Shown here one piece after another: positions 27,891 through 36,783 of a stretch of 64,000 nucleotides of DNA. Source of the DNA: Desertivibrio insolitus (GTDB lineage Bacteria; Actinomycetota; Actinomycetes; Actinomycetales; Microbacteriaceae); contig NZ_JAFIQW010000001.1 of NCBI RefSeq assembly GCF_017355965.1, forward strand, positions 372,001 through 436,000, written 5' to 3'. The position numbers were made by a program, and so were the translations under genes. The notes beneath the pieces are model-generated. The model saw nothing but the letters and a program-made list of their open reading frames with translations. It did no database searches and was not told where the DNA came from. Numbering within the stretch: the first letter of the stretch is position 1; each line of letters starts with the position of its first letter.

Positions 27891-28868
27891 CTACGCGGCC
27901 CCGTCGAACATCGCCGTGACCGAGGCGTCGTCGAAGACGGCCTGGATCGCCTGGGCGATGAGCGGCGCGATCGGCAGGATCTCGAGCTTGTCGAAGCGCT
28001 TCTCGGGCGGCAGCGGGAGCGTGTCGGTGACGACGACCGAGTCGATGAACTCGTTCGAAAGCAGCTCGACGGCGGGGTCGGAGAACACCGCGTGCGTGGC
28101 CCCGACGACGACCTTCGTGGCGCCGTTCTTCTTCAGCGCCTCGGCGGCCTTCGCGATCGTGCGGCCGGTGTCGATCAGGTCGTCGACCAGCAGGCAGACG
28201 CGGCCCTCGACCTCTCCGACGATCTCGCGCACCTCGACCTGGTTCGCGACGCGGGGGTCGCGGCGCTTGTGGATGATCGCGAGCGGCACGCCGAGCTTGT
28301 CGCTCCAGATGTCGGCCACGCGCACGCGGCCCATGTCGGGCGAGACGACCGTGAGGGTCGCCGGGTCGAGCTTCGCGCGGAAGTGCTCCATGAGCACGGG
28401 CATCGCGAACAGGTGGTCGACGGGACCGTCGAAGAAGCCCTGGATCTGAGCGGCGTGCAGGTCGACGCTCATGATGCGGTTGGCGCCGGCGGCCTTGAAC
28501 AGGTCCGCGACGAGGCGGGCCGAGATGGGCTCGCGGCCCCGGCCCTTCTTGTCCTGGCGGGCGTACGGGTAGAACGGCGCGACGACCGTGATGCGCTTGG
28601 CGGATGCCCGCTTGAGCGCGTCGACCATGATGAGCTGCTCCATGAGCCACTCGTTGATCGGGGCCGTGTGCGACTGGATGACGAAGACATCCGAGCCACG
28701 GACGCTCTCGTCGAAGCGGGCGTAGATCTCCCCGTTCGCGAAGGTGCGGGTCTCGCACGGGAGCAGCTCGCTGCCGAGCTCGGAGGCGATGGCCTCCGCG
28801 AGCTCCGGATGCGAACGGCCCGTGACGAGGACGAGTCGCTTCTCGCCGGAGCTCGTGATTCCCGTCAA
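27891..28868 (-). CDS. prs: Ribose-phosphate pyrophosphokinase
   Basis: Makes PRPP from ribose 5-phosphate and ATP for purine, pyrimidine, His and Trp synthesis. 325 aa. Motifs: FANGEIYARFDESVRG, YPYARQDKKGRGREPISARLVADL, SVDLHAAQIQGFFD and the PRPP loop VDDLIDTGRTI. Start is TTG, one base after the glmU stop, with GGGAG just upstream inside glmU; this unusual start fits the family N-terminus. Operon glmU-prs. Confidence 0.96.
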   Translation of the reverse strand: MTGITSSGEKRLVLVTGRSHPELAEAIASELGSELLPCETRTFANGEIYARFDESVRGSDVFVIQSHTAPINEWLMEQLIMVDALKRASAKRITVVAPFYPYARQDKKGRGREPISARLVADLFKAAGANRIMSVDLHAAQIQGFFDGPVDHLFAMPVLMEHFRAKLDPATLTVVSPDMGRVRVADIWSDKLGVPLAIIHKRRDPRVANQVEVREIVGEVEGRVCLLVDDLIDTGRTIAKAAEALKKNGATKVVVGATHAVFSDPAVELLSNEFIDSVVVTDTLPLPPEKRFDKLEILPIAPLIAQAIQAVFDDASVTAMFDGAA

Positions 28869-28869
28869 G

Positions 28870-30291
28870 TCAGCTCCCGCTCTCCGCCGCCTCCGCGGCC
28901 TTGGTGCCCGGCCGGTTCTTGGAGACCCAGCCGTCCATGTTGCGTTGCGGAGCCACGTTGATCGCGAGTGCGCCTGCGGGAACGTCCTTGCGGACGACCG
29001 TGCCGGCGCCCGTATAGGCTCCGTCCCCGATTCTAACGGGGGCCACGAACACGTTGTGCGAGCCGGTGCGCACGTGGGAGCCGACGACGGTGCGGTGCTT
29101 GTTGACGCCGTCGTAGTTCGCGGTGATCGTTCCCGCCCCGACGTTCGCGCCGACACCGACCTCGGTGTCGCCGATGTAGCTGAGGTGCGGCACCTTGCTG
29201 CCCTCGCCGATCGTCGCGTTCTTCGTCTCGACGAAGGTGCCGATCTTGCCGTCGGCGGCGAGCTTCGTGTTCGGCCGCAGGTAGGCCCACGGCCCGACCG
29301 TCGCGCCCTCGCCGATCACCGAGAGCGTGGCATCCGTGCGCTTCACGACGGCATTCGCGCCGACCTCGGTGTCGACGAGCGTCGTGTCGGGGCCCACGAC
29401 CGCACCAGACGCGATCGTCGTCGCACCCTTGAGCTGGGTGTTGGGCAGGATCTCGACGTCGGGCTCGAGCTTGACCTTCAGGTCGATCCAGGTCGACGCG
29501 GGATCGAGGATCGTGACGCCCGCGAGCTGCCAGCCGCGCACGATCATCGCGTTGAGGCGCCCGGCGGTGTCGGCGAGCTGAGCGCGGTCGTTGATGCCGT
29601 TGACGAGCCAGCTCTCGGCGACAGGCACCGCGTCGATCGGCACCTGCGCCTGCCGCAGCAAGCCCAGGACATCCGTGAGGTACTTCTCGGCCTGCGCGTT
29701 GTCGGTGCCGACCTTGGCGAGCTGCTCGCGCAGGTCGGGGGCGCGGAAGACGTAGGTGCCGGAGTTGATCTCGGTGATCGCACGCTCGTCATCCGTCGCG
29801 TCCTTGTGCTCGACGATGCGGTCGAGGGAGCCATCGGTGCCGCGGACGATGCGTCCGTAGCCGGTGGCGTCGTCGAGGATCGCGCTCAGCACAGTGGCGC
29901 CGGCGCCGCTCCCCCGGTGCGCGGCGATCAGTCCGGCGAGGGTCTGCGCGTCGAGCAGCGGCACGTCACCGGACACGACGACGACCTCGCCGTCGAAGCC
30001 CTCGGGCAGCGCGTGCAGCGCGACCTCGACGGCGCGTCCGGTGCCGGGGATCTCGTCCTGGTCGACGATCGTCGCCTCGGGCAGCAGGTCGGAGATGGCG
30101 GATGCCACGGCGTCGCGCTCGTGCCGCACGACGGTGAGCACGTGGGCGGGGTCGAGCTCCCGCGCCGTCGCGAGCACGTGCCCGAGGATCGGCAGGCCGG
30201 CGAGCTCGTGCAGCACCTTCGGCTTGGCGGACTTCATGCGCGTGCCGGCTCCGGCGGCGAGCACGACGACGGCGAGACGGGAATCGACCAT
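28870..30291 (-). CDS. glmU: Bifunctional UDP-GlcNAc pyrophosphorylase/GlcN-1-P acetyltransferase
   Basis: Last two steps to UDP-GlcNAc for peptidoglycan. 473 aa. N-terminal uridyltransferase with LAAGAGTRMKSAKPKVLHELAG (11-32 region) and GDVPLLDAQTL; C-terminal left-handed beta-helix acetyltransferase with GDTEVGVGANVGAGTITANYDG and catalytic His in NKHRTVVGSHV. Start supported by CAGAAT 6 nt upstream. Precedes prs by one base. Confidence 0.97.
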   Translation of the reverse strand: MVDSRLAVVVLAAGAGTRMKSAKPKVLHELAGLPILGHVLATARELDPAHVLTVVRHERDAVASAISDLLPEATIVDQDEIPGTGRAVEVALHALPEGFDGEVVVVSGDVPLLDAQTLAGLIAAHRGSGAGATVLSAILDDATGYGRIVRGTDGSLDRIVEHKDATDDERAITEINSGTYVFRAPDLREQLAKVGTDNAQAEKYLTDVLGLLRQAQVPIDAVPVAESWLVNGINDRAQLADTAGRLNAMIVRGWQLAGVTILDPASTWIDLKVKLEPDVEILPNTQLKGATTIASGAVVGPDTTLVDTEVGANAVVKRTDATLSVIGEGATVGPWAYLRPNTKLAADGKIGTFVETKNATIGEGSKVPHLSYIGDTEVGVGANVGAGTITANYDGVNKHRTVVGSHVRTGSHNVFVAPVRIGDGAYTGAGTVVRKDVPAGALAINVAPQRNMDGWVSKNRPGTKAAEAAESGS

Positions 30292-30297
30292 GGCTCG

Positions 30298-30303
30298 ATT
30301 CTG
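30298..30303 (-). promoter_or_regulatory. -10 box of glmU-prs
   Basis: CAGAAT on the minus strand, 6 nt from the glmU ATG; leaderless arrangement, weaker match. Confidence 0.35.
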
Positions 30304-30434
30304 TCAGTGCCCGCCTGCGCGTCGGACGGGGCACGAATTGCGGGGTCCGCAACAGTGCGTGGCACGGGGCGCGCCTACCCCCACTCAGGTGGCGTCACCC
30401 CTAGCGTCTGCGGTGCCGGAAGGAGCCATCCCCC

Positions 30435-30905
30435 ATGACCCGCTTCGTCGTCGACGCCACCGCCCTGCTTCACCTCGCGGCCGAGAATCTCGCCGTCGCC
30501 CCCGAGCACGAGCTGCTCGCCCCGACCCTGCTGCGCTCGCACACCCTCTCCGCCATGCACGAGGCGGTCTGGCACGGCGAGCTCGACGAGGCGACCGCGC
30601 TCGCCCGCCTCGAGCAGGCCAACCGCATCAAGGTGCGCCTGCTCGGCGACGCCGTGCTGCGTCGCACCGCCTGGAAGATGGCGACCGAGCTGAACTGGGC
30701 CGCGACCTACGGCACCGAGTACCTCGCGCTGACCCGCCTGCAGGCCGACGCCTTCGTGACCCTCGACGAGCAGCTGATCCGCACGAGCAACGGCATCGTG
30801 CCGATCGTCGGCATCGAGGCGCTCACGACGGGGCCCGAAGAGCCGGTGGCGCTGCCCGCCGTGCCGAAGGCGGCCCCGAAGCGCAAGCGCGCTGCCGCGT
30901 CCTGA
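30435..30905 (+). CDS. PIN-domain protein (VapC-like), orphan
   Basis: 156 aa. FVVDATALLHLA with Asp7 and the C-terminal acidic ALTRLQADAFVTLDEQL fit the PIN ribonuclease fold of VapC toxins. A basic tail (KAAPKRKRAAAS) follows. GGAAGGAG lies ahead of the ATG. No antitoxin ORF is adjacent on either side, so it may be a domesticated PIN protein and not a toxin. Confidence 0.7.
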   Translation: MTRFVVDATALLHLAAENLAVAPEHELLAPTLLRSHTLSAMHEAVWHGELDEATALARLEQANRIKVRLLGDAVLRRTAWKMATELNWAATYGTEYLALTRLQADAFVTLDEQLIRTSNGIVPIVGIEALTTGPEEPVALPAVPKAAPKRKRAAAS

Positions 30906-31278
30906 GCTGCCACCGACCCTCGGTCGAGCAGCCGCGACAGCGGCGTAGCGAGACCGGGGCGCCAGGGTGCCGCCGCACGCGCTGCCGATCGAGCGCCACA
31001 ACGCATGGCGGCCGGCGCATGGCCGCGACCGCGCGGTGCAGCACGACGATCAGCAGCGATAGTCACCTCCAGCCGCAATCGTTCGCGGCTGGTTGTGACA
31101 AGCGCGGCTAGTCCTCCAGGTTCCAGACAGGCGGGCAAGTGCGTGAGCGCCTGGCCGAGAGGCGAGGCGCGACGGGTCCATCAAGTGCTGCCACTCCCAA
31201 CGAGCCGCAGGCAGCAGAAGAGCCGCCCCATCGGCGGATGCCTCTAGGCTCGCGTTCCTACGCGGGAAGGGGCAGCGC
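30906..31278. other. Intergenic region with one hairpin repeat
   Basis: 373 bp without a credible gene. TCGGTCGAGCAGCC (30921) to GGCGTAGCGAGACC (about 30957) is a diverged inverted copy of the GGTCTCG hairpin family. A TAGGCT box lies at 31245-31250 ahead of the next gene. Confidence 0.5.
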
Positions 31279-31713
31279 ATGGCACGCCGGGCGGACAGCG
31301 ACGAGCACTACGTGATTGACCTCTGCGACGCGATCCTCGGGCTCACCGCCAGCCGCCAGCACCGCTTCGACTGGCTGCGCGGCGACCCGTCCCCGTCGCG
31401 CCCGAGCGGCACCACGCTGCCGGTCGACGCGTTCTACGAGGAGCTCGGGCTCGTCGTCGAATACGCGGAGCGGCAGCATGACGAGGCCGTCGTGTTCTTC
31501 GACAAGCCCGACCGGATGACGGTGTCCGGCGTGCACCGCGGACTTCAGCGCGCCCTCTACGACCAGCGGCGCCGCGACCTCATCCCCGAGCACGGCCTGC
31601 GCCTGCTCACGATCGCCGCCGCCGACCTCGACCACGACACCCGCGGACGCCTGCGCCGGAACACCGAGGCCGACCGCTTCGTGATCGAGGCGATGCTCGC
31701 GAGCGGGAAGTAG
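31279..31713 (+). CDS. Conserved hypothetical protein, possible PD-(D/E)XK-type fold
   Basis: 144 aa, cytosolic, mixed alpha/beta. ALPVDAFYEELGLVVEYAERQH followed by LYDQRRRDLIPEHGLRLLTIAAADL looks like the core of short-patch-repair/DUF559-like nucleases (Asp, then Glu-x-Tyr in place of ExK, then QRRRDLIPEHG). This is weak inference from the pattern; catalytic Lys is not seen. GGGAAGGGG precedes the ATG. Ends 3 bp before the tRNA-Gln gene on the opposite strand. Confidence 0.6.
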   Translation: MARRADSDEHYVIDLCDAILGLTASRQHRFDWLRGDPSPSRPSGTTLPVDAFYEELGLVVEYAERQHDEAVVFFDKPDRMTVSGVHRGLQRALYDQRRRDLIPEHGLRLLTIAAADLDHDTRGRLRRNTEADRFVIEAMLASGK

Positions 31714-31716
31714 GAG

Positions 31717-31788
31717 CTCCGCCCCCAGGATTCGAACCTGGTCCTAACAGCTCCAAAGGCTGTCGTGCTGCCGTTACACCAGGGCGGA
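31717..31788 (-). tRNA. tRNA-Gln (anticodon UUG)
   Basis: Cloverleaf on the minus strand: acceptor TCCGCCC / GGGCGGA, anticodon arm ACAGC-CTTTGGA-GCTGT with anticodon TTG, T arm CCAGG-TTCGAAT-CCTGG, discriminator G. CCA is not encoded. 72 nt. Confidence 0.95.
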
Positions 31789-32046
31789 CCACGCCCCGCG
31801 GGACGCGCGGTCAAGTCTGCCAGAGGGCGGCCGCGGCATCCGTCGCCGTCGGCGTCCGCCTGGTGAGCACCAGCGGGCGAGATCACACCAGACCGACCAG
31901 ATCGCCCCATTGCACGATGTGACTTCGTCGCTTCGGCGTGACCTCGTCCGGCAGCGCGGGCGGCGCACCCCCGAGCGTCCGCGGCAGGGCGGGGCAGCCC
32001 GAGGGCGCTGGCGCTGGCGGCTCAGCCCGAGTGTCCGCCGCCCCGC

Positions 32047-32052
32047 CATAAT
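32047..32052 (+). promoter_or_regulatory. -10 box of MarR regulator gene
   Basis: CATAAT ends 6 nt before the ATG at 32059; leaderless arrangement. Confidence 0.45.
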
Positions 32053-32058
32053 GAGCGG

Positions 32059-32550
32059 ATGCACGCAGCCGACGAGGTCGACCGCATCGTCGACGCCTGG
32101 AGCCGCGAGCGGAGCGACCTCGACTTCGCCCCGCTGCAGGTACTGAGCCGGGTTGACCGGCTGTCGAAGCACCTCGACCGGCAGCGCAAGACCGCGTTTC
32201 AGGCGACCGAGCTCGAGTCGTGGGAGTTCGACGTGCTGAGCGCCCTGCGCCGCGCGGGGTCGCCGTATCAGCTGAGCCCGAAGTCGCTGCTGCACGAGAC
32301 CCTCGTCTCGAGCGGCACGATGACCAACCGCATCGATCGGCTCGTGTCCCGCGGTCTCGTCGAGCGACGCACCGATCCGCGCGACGGACGCGGCGTGCTC
32401 GTGACGATGACGGATGCCGGGCGCGAGCGCGTCGACGCCGCGATCAGCCTCCTGCTCGCCGCCGAGCGCACGATGCTCGAGGGCCTCAGCCACGGCGACC
32501 AGGACAAGCTCGCCGCGCTGCTGCGCAAGCTCAGCCTCGACTTCGACTGA
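32059..32550 (+). CDS. MarR-family transcriptional regulator
   Basis: 163 aa winged-helix dimer. N-terminal dimerisation helix, HTH with SSGTMTNRIDRLVSRGLVERR (about 92-112), wing RRTDPRDGRGVLVTMTDAG and C-terminal helices. Cytosolic DNA-binding protein; ligand unknown. Convergent with the flavoprotein of the arsenic module; no transporter follows it, so its regulon is not evident. Confidence 0.92.
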   Translation: MHAADEVDRIVDAWSRERSDLDFAPLQVLSRVDRLSKHLDRQRKTAFQATELESWEFDVLSALRRAGSPYQLSPKSLLHETLVSSGTMTNRIDRLVSRGLVERRTDPRDGRGVLVTMTDAGRERVDAAISLLLAAERTMLEGLSHGDQDKLAALLRKLSLDFD

Positions 32551-32578
32551 GGCCCCCGAGAAGGGCGTACGACCGGCG

Positions 32579-33889
32579 TCAGGCGCAGCAGCCCCCGGCC
32601 GTCGCAGCCGCCGGAACGTCGCAGCTCGCGCCGGCCCCAGACGAGCACACCCCGGTCTCCGGCAGCACGAGCTGCACGTCGCGCGCCGCGGCGCGGTCGC
32701 CCGCGAGCTCGGCCGCGATCGACCGCACCTGCTCGTAGCCGGTGAGCAGCAGGAAGGTGGGCGCGCGGCCGTAGCTCTTCATGCCGGCGACGTAGAAGTC
32801 GGGCTCCGGATGCGTCAGCTCGGCGACCCCGTGCGGGCGCACCGTTCCGCAGCTGTGCTCGTTCGGGTCGATGAGGGGCGCGAGCGCGCGCGGCGCCTCG
32901 ACCACCTCGTCGAGCCCCAGCCGGATCTCGCGCAGCATCTCGAGGTCCGGCCGGAAGCCGGTCGCGTTCACCACGACGTCGGCGTCGAGGGTCGTGTCCT
33001 CTCCCCCGCGGCGCCCGACCACCCGGAACCCGGGCAGCACGTCGTCGATCTCGAACCGGTCGATCAACGCGATCGTGCCTGCGCGCACGCGGTCGTGCAC
33101 GGCGGAACCGAGCCGTCCGCGGGCGGCGAGCTCGTCGGCATCCGACCCGAACACACGCACGGGCGAGGCGTTGCGGATCGCCCAGCTGATGGTCGTGCCG
33201 GGCACCTCGGATGCCAGCGCCGCGAGCTTCAGCAGCGTGTTCGCGGCCGAGTGACCCGCGCCGACCACGAGGGTGTGCCGGCCGGCGAACTGCTCGCGGT
33301 CGCGACCGAGCACGTCGGGCAGCGCGTGCACGATGCCGTCCGCGGTGACGGGCAGTCCTGCGGCGCCCAGCGGGTTCGGCGACGAGTAGGTGCCCGAGGC
33401 GTCGATGACGGCGCGGGCCAGCACCGACGAGCGACCGGCGGGCGTCTCCACCCGCAGCAGGAAGGGCGCGTCGGCGCGGCCGGCGGTGCGGGTGCGGTCC
33501 ATGCCGCGGCGGGAGACGGCGGTCACCCGCGTCGAGTAACGGATCCGAGGCGACAGCGCCGCGGCGAGCGGTTCGACGTACTCGGCCACGAGCTCGTGCC
33601 CGTCGGGCAGGCGCGCGGCGTCGGGCGAGGTCCAGCCAGAGCGCTCGAGCAGGCGGGCGGATGCCGCGTCGACGAGCTCGGACCACGGCGAGAACAACCG
33701 GGTGTGGCCCCACTGCGACACGGAGGCGCCGGCGGAGGCGCCGGCTTCGAGCACGACGACGTCGAGGCCGCGTTCGAGCAGATGGGCGGCGGCGGCGAGG
33801 CCGATCGGGCCGGCGCCGATGACGGCCACAGGGAGGGCCGCCCGCTCGGTGGCATCCGTTCGGCTGGGGACGGTGAGTGTGAGCGTCAT
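32579..33889 (-). CDS. FAD/NAD(P)-dependent oxidoreductase of the arsenic module
   Basis: 436 aa flavoprotein of the ArsO-like/flavin monooxygenase type. FAD fold GAGPIGLAAAAHLLERG near 22-38, second dinucleotide fold VVGAGHSAANTL near 225, ATGFRPD late. The C-terminal 22 residues hold four Cys (about 415, 423, 434, 435; ends GGCCA), which could bind arsenite or act as a resolving tail. Separated by 2 bp from arsC, same strand, so co-transcribed. Family members occur in ars operons; the substrate is not settled. Confidence 0.82.
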   Translation of the reverse strand: MTLTLTVPSRTDATERAALPVAVIGAGPIGLAAAAHLLERGLDVVVLEAGASAGASVSQWGHTRLFSPWSELVDAASARLLERSGWTSPDAARLPDGHELVAEYVEPLAAALSPRIRYSTRVTAVSRRGMDRTRTAGRADAPFLLRVETPAGRSSVLARAVIDASGTYSSPNPLGAAGLPVTADGIVHALPDVLGRDREQFAGRHTLVVGAGHSAANTLLKLAALASEVPGTTISWAIRNASPVRVFGSDADELAARGRLGSAVHDRVRAGTIALIDRFEIDDVLPGFRVVGRRGGEDTTLDADVVVNATGFRPDLEMLREIRLGLDEVVEAPRALAPLIDPNEHSCGTVRPHGVAELTHPEPDFYVAGMKSYGRAPTFLLLTGYEQVRSIAAELAGDRAAARDVQLVLPETGVCSSGAGASCDVPAAATAGGCCA

Positions 33890-33891
33890 GG

Positions 33892-34296
33892 TCAGGCGGG
33901 GAGGATCTCGCCGAGGAGCGTCTGGATGCGGGCCTTGATGTCGTCGCGCACCTCGCGAACGGTCTCGATGCCCTTGCCGGCCGGGTCGGTGAGCGCCCAG
34001 TCCTCGTACCGCTTGCCGGGGAAGATGGGGCAGGCATCGCCGCAGCCCATCGTGATGACGACGTCGGAGGCCTTGACCGCGTCGACCGTCAACACCTTCG
34101 GGGTGTTGCCGGCGATGTCGATGCCCTCCTCCGCCATGGCCTCGATCGCCACGGGGTTGATCTGGTCCTTCGGCTCGCTGCCGGCGGAGAGCACCTCGAC
34201 GCGGTCGCCCGCGAGGTGCTGCAGGTACCCTGCGGCGATCTGCGATCGGCCGGCGTTGTGCACGCAGACGAACAGGACGGTGGGCTTCTCGGCCAT
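33892..34296 (-). CDS. arsC: Arsenate reductase, low-MW phosphatase type
   Basis: 134 aa. Reduces As(V) to As(III) with thiols; in actinobacteria usually mycothiol/mycoredoxin. P-loop CVHNAGRSQ with Cys11 and Arg17, second and third redox Cys in CGDACP (Cys85, Cys89) and Asp104-Pro105 (DPAG) as general acid. Preceded by GAAGGAG. First gene of the minus-strand arsenic transcript, divergent from arsR. No Acr3/ArsB efflux gene follows. Confidence 0.94.
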   Translation of the reverse strand: MAEKPTVLFVCVHNAGRSQIAAGYLQHLAGDRVEVLSAGSEPKDQINPVAIEAMAEEGIDIAGNTPKVLTVDAVKASDVVITMGCGDACPIFPGKRYEDWALTDPAGKGIETVREVRDDIKARIQTLLGEILPA

Positions 34297-34378
34297 GGTG
34301 CTCCTTCATCGATGACGGTCGATGCCGCGAGTATGGCAGCACATATCGATGAGCGTCAATGTATGGCAGGATCCCTTC
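34297..34378. promoter_or_regulatory. arsC/arsR divergent promoter-operator
   Basis: 82-bp gap. Contains ACATATCGATGAGCGTCAATGTAT (34340-34363), an imperfect AT-rich dyad (ACAT...ATGT) of the ArsR/SmtB kind, next to the arsR start. Autoregulation by ArsR is inferred. Confidence 0.5.
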
Positions 34379-34726
34379 ATGGCCATGATCGAGTTGTCGC
34401 TGACGGATGTCACCGCGTGCTGCGCTCCACTCACCCGGGAGCCCCTCGAGGCCGACAACGCCGACGCGCTCGCTCGCTCGCTCAAGGCCCTCGCCGACCC
34501 CGCCCGGCTGCGGCTCATCTCGATGGTCGCGGCGCACGAGGGCGCGGAGGCCTGCGTGTGCGACCTCACCGAGCCGCTCGGACTCTCGCAGCCGACGGTG
34601 TCGCACCACCTCAAGGTGCTCGTCGACGCCGGCATCCTCACCCGTGAGAAGCGCGGCACATGGGCGTACTACTCGCTCGTGCCGGGCGCGCTCGACTCGC
34701 TCGCGGGGCTCCTCCGCACGGTCTGA
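34379..34726 (+). CDS. arsR: ArsR-family arsenite-responsive repressor
   Basis: 115 aa winged-helix repressor released by As(III). A vicinal Cys pair near the N-terminus (Cys14-Cys15, TACCAPL) and a CxC in the recognition-helix region (Cys59, Cys61, EACVCDLTEPLGL) are present, close to the Cys set described for Corynebacterium ArsR. HTH TEPLGLSQPTVSHHLKVL and wing REKRGTWAYY. ATG 34379 chosen; an in-frame start at 34322 would overlap the operator region. Confidence 0.92.
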   Translation: MAMIELSLTDVTACCAPLTREPLEADNADALARSLKALADPARLRLISMVAAHEGAEACVCDLTEPLGLSQPTVSHHLKVLVDAGILTREKRGTWAYYSLVPGALDSLAGLLRTV

Positions 34727-34921
34727 CGCCGCCCGGCGGCTCGCTCCTGCAGGCATGAGTGCGCCGCGTAGCGCTGAGTGCACCGTCGACCGCCGAGTGC
34801 GCCGCCGGCACCGTGGGCAGTCGGCGCTTCGCGCCGCTCTCGCGGCTGGATCGTCCCCCCGGCGGTCGATACCCGCGAAGCGGACATCGAGACCGAGCAC
34901 CGCCGTGCCGCCGGCCCGAGC

Positions 34922-36181
34922 TCACACCACGACCTGCTCCTTCGGCAGCTCCCGCATGCGCGACAGCGGCGAAAACACGACGAACCCGCAGCCGAGGAAC
35001 GTGCCGACGACGCCGATCCAGAACACGGGCAGCACTCCGAGCGCCTCGCCGAGCACGCCGGAGAGCAGCGCGCCGATCGGCATGACGCCCCAGACGAGCA
35101 CCCGGATCGACGCGTTCATGCGGCCGAGCAGTTTCGGCGGGCAGAGCCGCTGGCGCATCGTGACCTGGGTGACGTTGTAGACGACGATCGTGAACGAGGT
35201 GAGGAACTGCCCGGCGACGAGCAGCGCGATCGCGGCATCCGGCAGCAGGGCGGCGAGCGGGATCGGCACGAGGGCGATCGCGCCGAGCACGGCGGAGAGC
35301 GGGATGACGCGGGCCTCGCCGAAGAGCTTCGCGGCACGCGGGGTGAGCACCGCGCCGAGCAGCCCGCCGACGGATGCCACGGAGAACGTCAGCCCCAGCA
35401 CCGCCGGCGACAGCCCGAGCTGCTCGAGCACGAGCAGCGGGTAGAGCGTGAACACGAGGGTGGCGAAGAAGTTGAAGGACGCCGTCGCTAACGCGACGCT
35501 GCGGATGAGCCGCTGCCCCAGCACGAAGCGCACGCCCTCGGCGATCTCGACGTGCAGCGGCCGGCGCTCGTCGGGGTCGCTCGGCTGCTCGCGGTCGCGG
35601 ATGAACAGCACGATGAGCGCCGACAGCACGTAGGAGACGGCGTTGCCCAGCACGAGCAGCGGTGCCTGCAGCACCGTGAGCAGCGCGCCGCCGACGCCGG
35701 GGCCGCCGATGCGCGCGACCTCCGCGGTGGCCTGCAGCACCGAGTTGCCCTGCCTCAGCTGCGCCCCGCCGACGAGGATCGGGAGGTAGCTCTGGTAGGC
35801 GACGTCGAAGAACACCGTCGCGATACCGACGATCGCCGAGACCGCGACGAGGTGCCAGAACTCCAGCGCGCCCGCGAGCCAGAGCAGCGGAATGACCGCG
35901 AGTGCGAGCGCCCGCACGAGATCGCCCGCGATGAGCACGCGCCGCTTCAGCATCCGGTCGACCCAGGCTCCCGCCGGAAGTCCGACGAGGAGGAAGGCGG
36001 CGCTGCTCGCGGCCTCGAGAGCGCCGAGCTCGAGAGCGCCCGCCCCGAGCAGCTCGACGGCGATGACCGGGATCGCGATGCCGGCTAGCTGAGTGCCGAA
36101 CTGGCTGATGCCATCGGCGCCCCAGAGCAGCCGGAAGTTGCGGTCCTTCAGGACGTGCGACTCGGTCGTCTCGATGCTCAC
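34922..36181 (-). CDS. MFS transporter (drug exporter type)
   Basis: 419 aa with about 12 hydrophobic segments. Opening NFRLLWGADGISQFGTQLAGIAIPVIAVELL and the TM2-3 loop PAGAWVDRMLKRRVLI match the MFS_3 (transmembrane secretion effector) group of macrolide-type efflux proteins. GTG start selected; the next Met is much later. Divergent from the HTH regulator at 36242, which probably controls it. Confidence 0.9.
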   Translation of the reverse strand: MSIETTESHVLKDRNFRLLWGADGISQFGTQLAGIAIPVIAVELLGAGALELGALEAASSAAFLLVGLPAGAWVDRMLKRRVLIAGDLVRALALAVIPLLWLAGALEFWHLVAVSAIVGIATVFFDVAYQSYLPILVGGAQLRQGNSVLQATAEVARIGGPGVGGALLTVLQAPLLVLGNAVSYVLSALIVLFIRDREQPSDPDERRPLHVEIAEGVRFVLGQRLIRSVALATASFNFFATLVFTLYPLLVLEQLGLSPAVLGLTFSVASVGGLLGAVLTPRAAKLFGEARVIPLSAVLGAIALVPIPLAALLPDAAIALLVAGQFLTSFTIVVYNVTQVTMRQRLCPPKLLGRMNASIRVLVWGVMPIGALLSGVLGEALGVLPVFWIGVVGTFLGCGFVVFSPLSRMRELPKEQVVV

Positions 36182-36241
36182 GCAGGGAGTGTCCGCCGAG
36201 TGATTGGGACTTGTCAATCGCTTCAGGTCTAGCCTTGGGTC
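36182..36241. promoter_or_regulatory. Divergent control region of MFS and HTH genes
   Basis: GATTG (36202-36206) and CAATC (36215-36219) form a small dyad, and TAGCCT at 36230-36235 is the -10 of the HTH gene, ending 6 nt before its GTG. Confidence 0.45.
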
Positions 36242-36772
36242 GTGTCGCAGGACGAGTTCGGCGCCCCTGAGCCGACGGACGAGGAACGGATGCAGCGCGC
36301 CCGCGCGCTCGCCTCCCCGCTGCGCATGCGGATCCTCCGCCTCTGCCTGCACGAACCGCGGACCAACAAGGAGCTCGCGGACCTGCTCGGCGTGAACCCG
36401 GGCAGCATGCTGCATCACGTGCGGGCGCTGACGGAGCACGGCTTCCTGGCCGCCGAGGAACCCCGCCGCGGCGCCCGCGGCGCCCGCGAGGTGCCTTATC
36501 GGGCGACGGGTCTGTCGTGGCACTCGGGCACCGCGGAGATGATGCCCGTGCTCGTCGAGACGTTCCTGCAGGAGATCGAGGGCGTGCCGCCCGAGGATCT
36601 CGCGCTGATCCGCATGGGACTGAAGCTGACGAAGCACCGCCAGGACGAGCTCTACCAGCGCATGCGAGAACTCATCGTCCAGTACTCGCTGACGCCGGAT
36701 GCCGAGGGCGAGTTCACCTCGGTGTTCGTGGCGGCGCACCCGGATCGGCAGCAGCTCAAGGGCGACGCATGA
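36242..36772 (+). CDS. ArsR-like winged-helix regulator
   Basis: 176 aa. HTH: RALASPLRMRILRLCLHEPRTNKELADLLGVNPGSMLHHVRALTEHGFL (about 20-68), then a helical C-terminal domain (EEMMPVLVETFLQEIEG..., to 176). It belongs to the HTH_20/ArsR-like group often divergent from MFS efflux genes, so it likely represses the exporter at 34922. No metal-binding Cys pair; effector unknown. Leaderless GTG start. Confidence 0.85.
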   Translation: MSQDEFGAPEPTDEERMQRARALASPLRMRILRLCLHEPRTNKELADLLGVNPGSMLHHVRALTEHGFLAAEEPRRGARGAREVPYRATGLSWHSGTAEMMPVLVETFLQEIEGVPPEDLALIRMGLKLTKHRQDELYQRMRELIVQYSLTPDAEGEFTSVFVAAHPDRQQLKGDA

Positions 36773-36783
36773 CGCCCGAAGAC

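Noticed and set aside
30435-30905. VapBC toxin-antitoxin pair
   Set aside because: No small antitoxin ORF in the flanking 140 bp upstream or 370 bp downstream.
34322-34378. Longer ArsR start at 34322
   Set aside because: The extra residues would overlay the likely operator and have no similarity to the family; ATG 34379 fits better.
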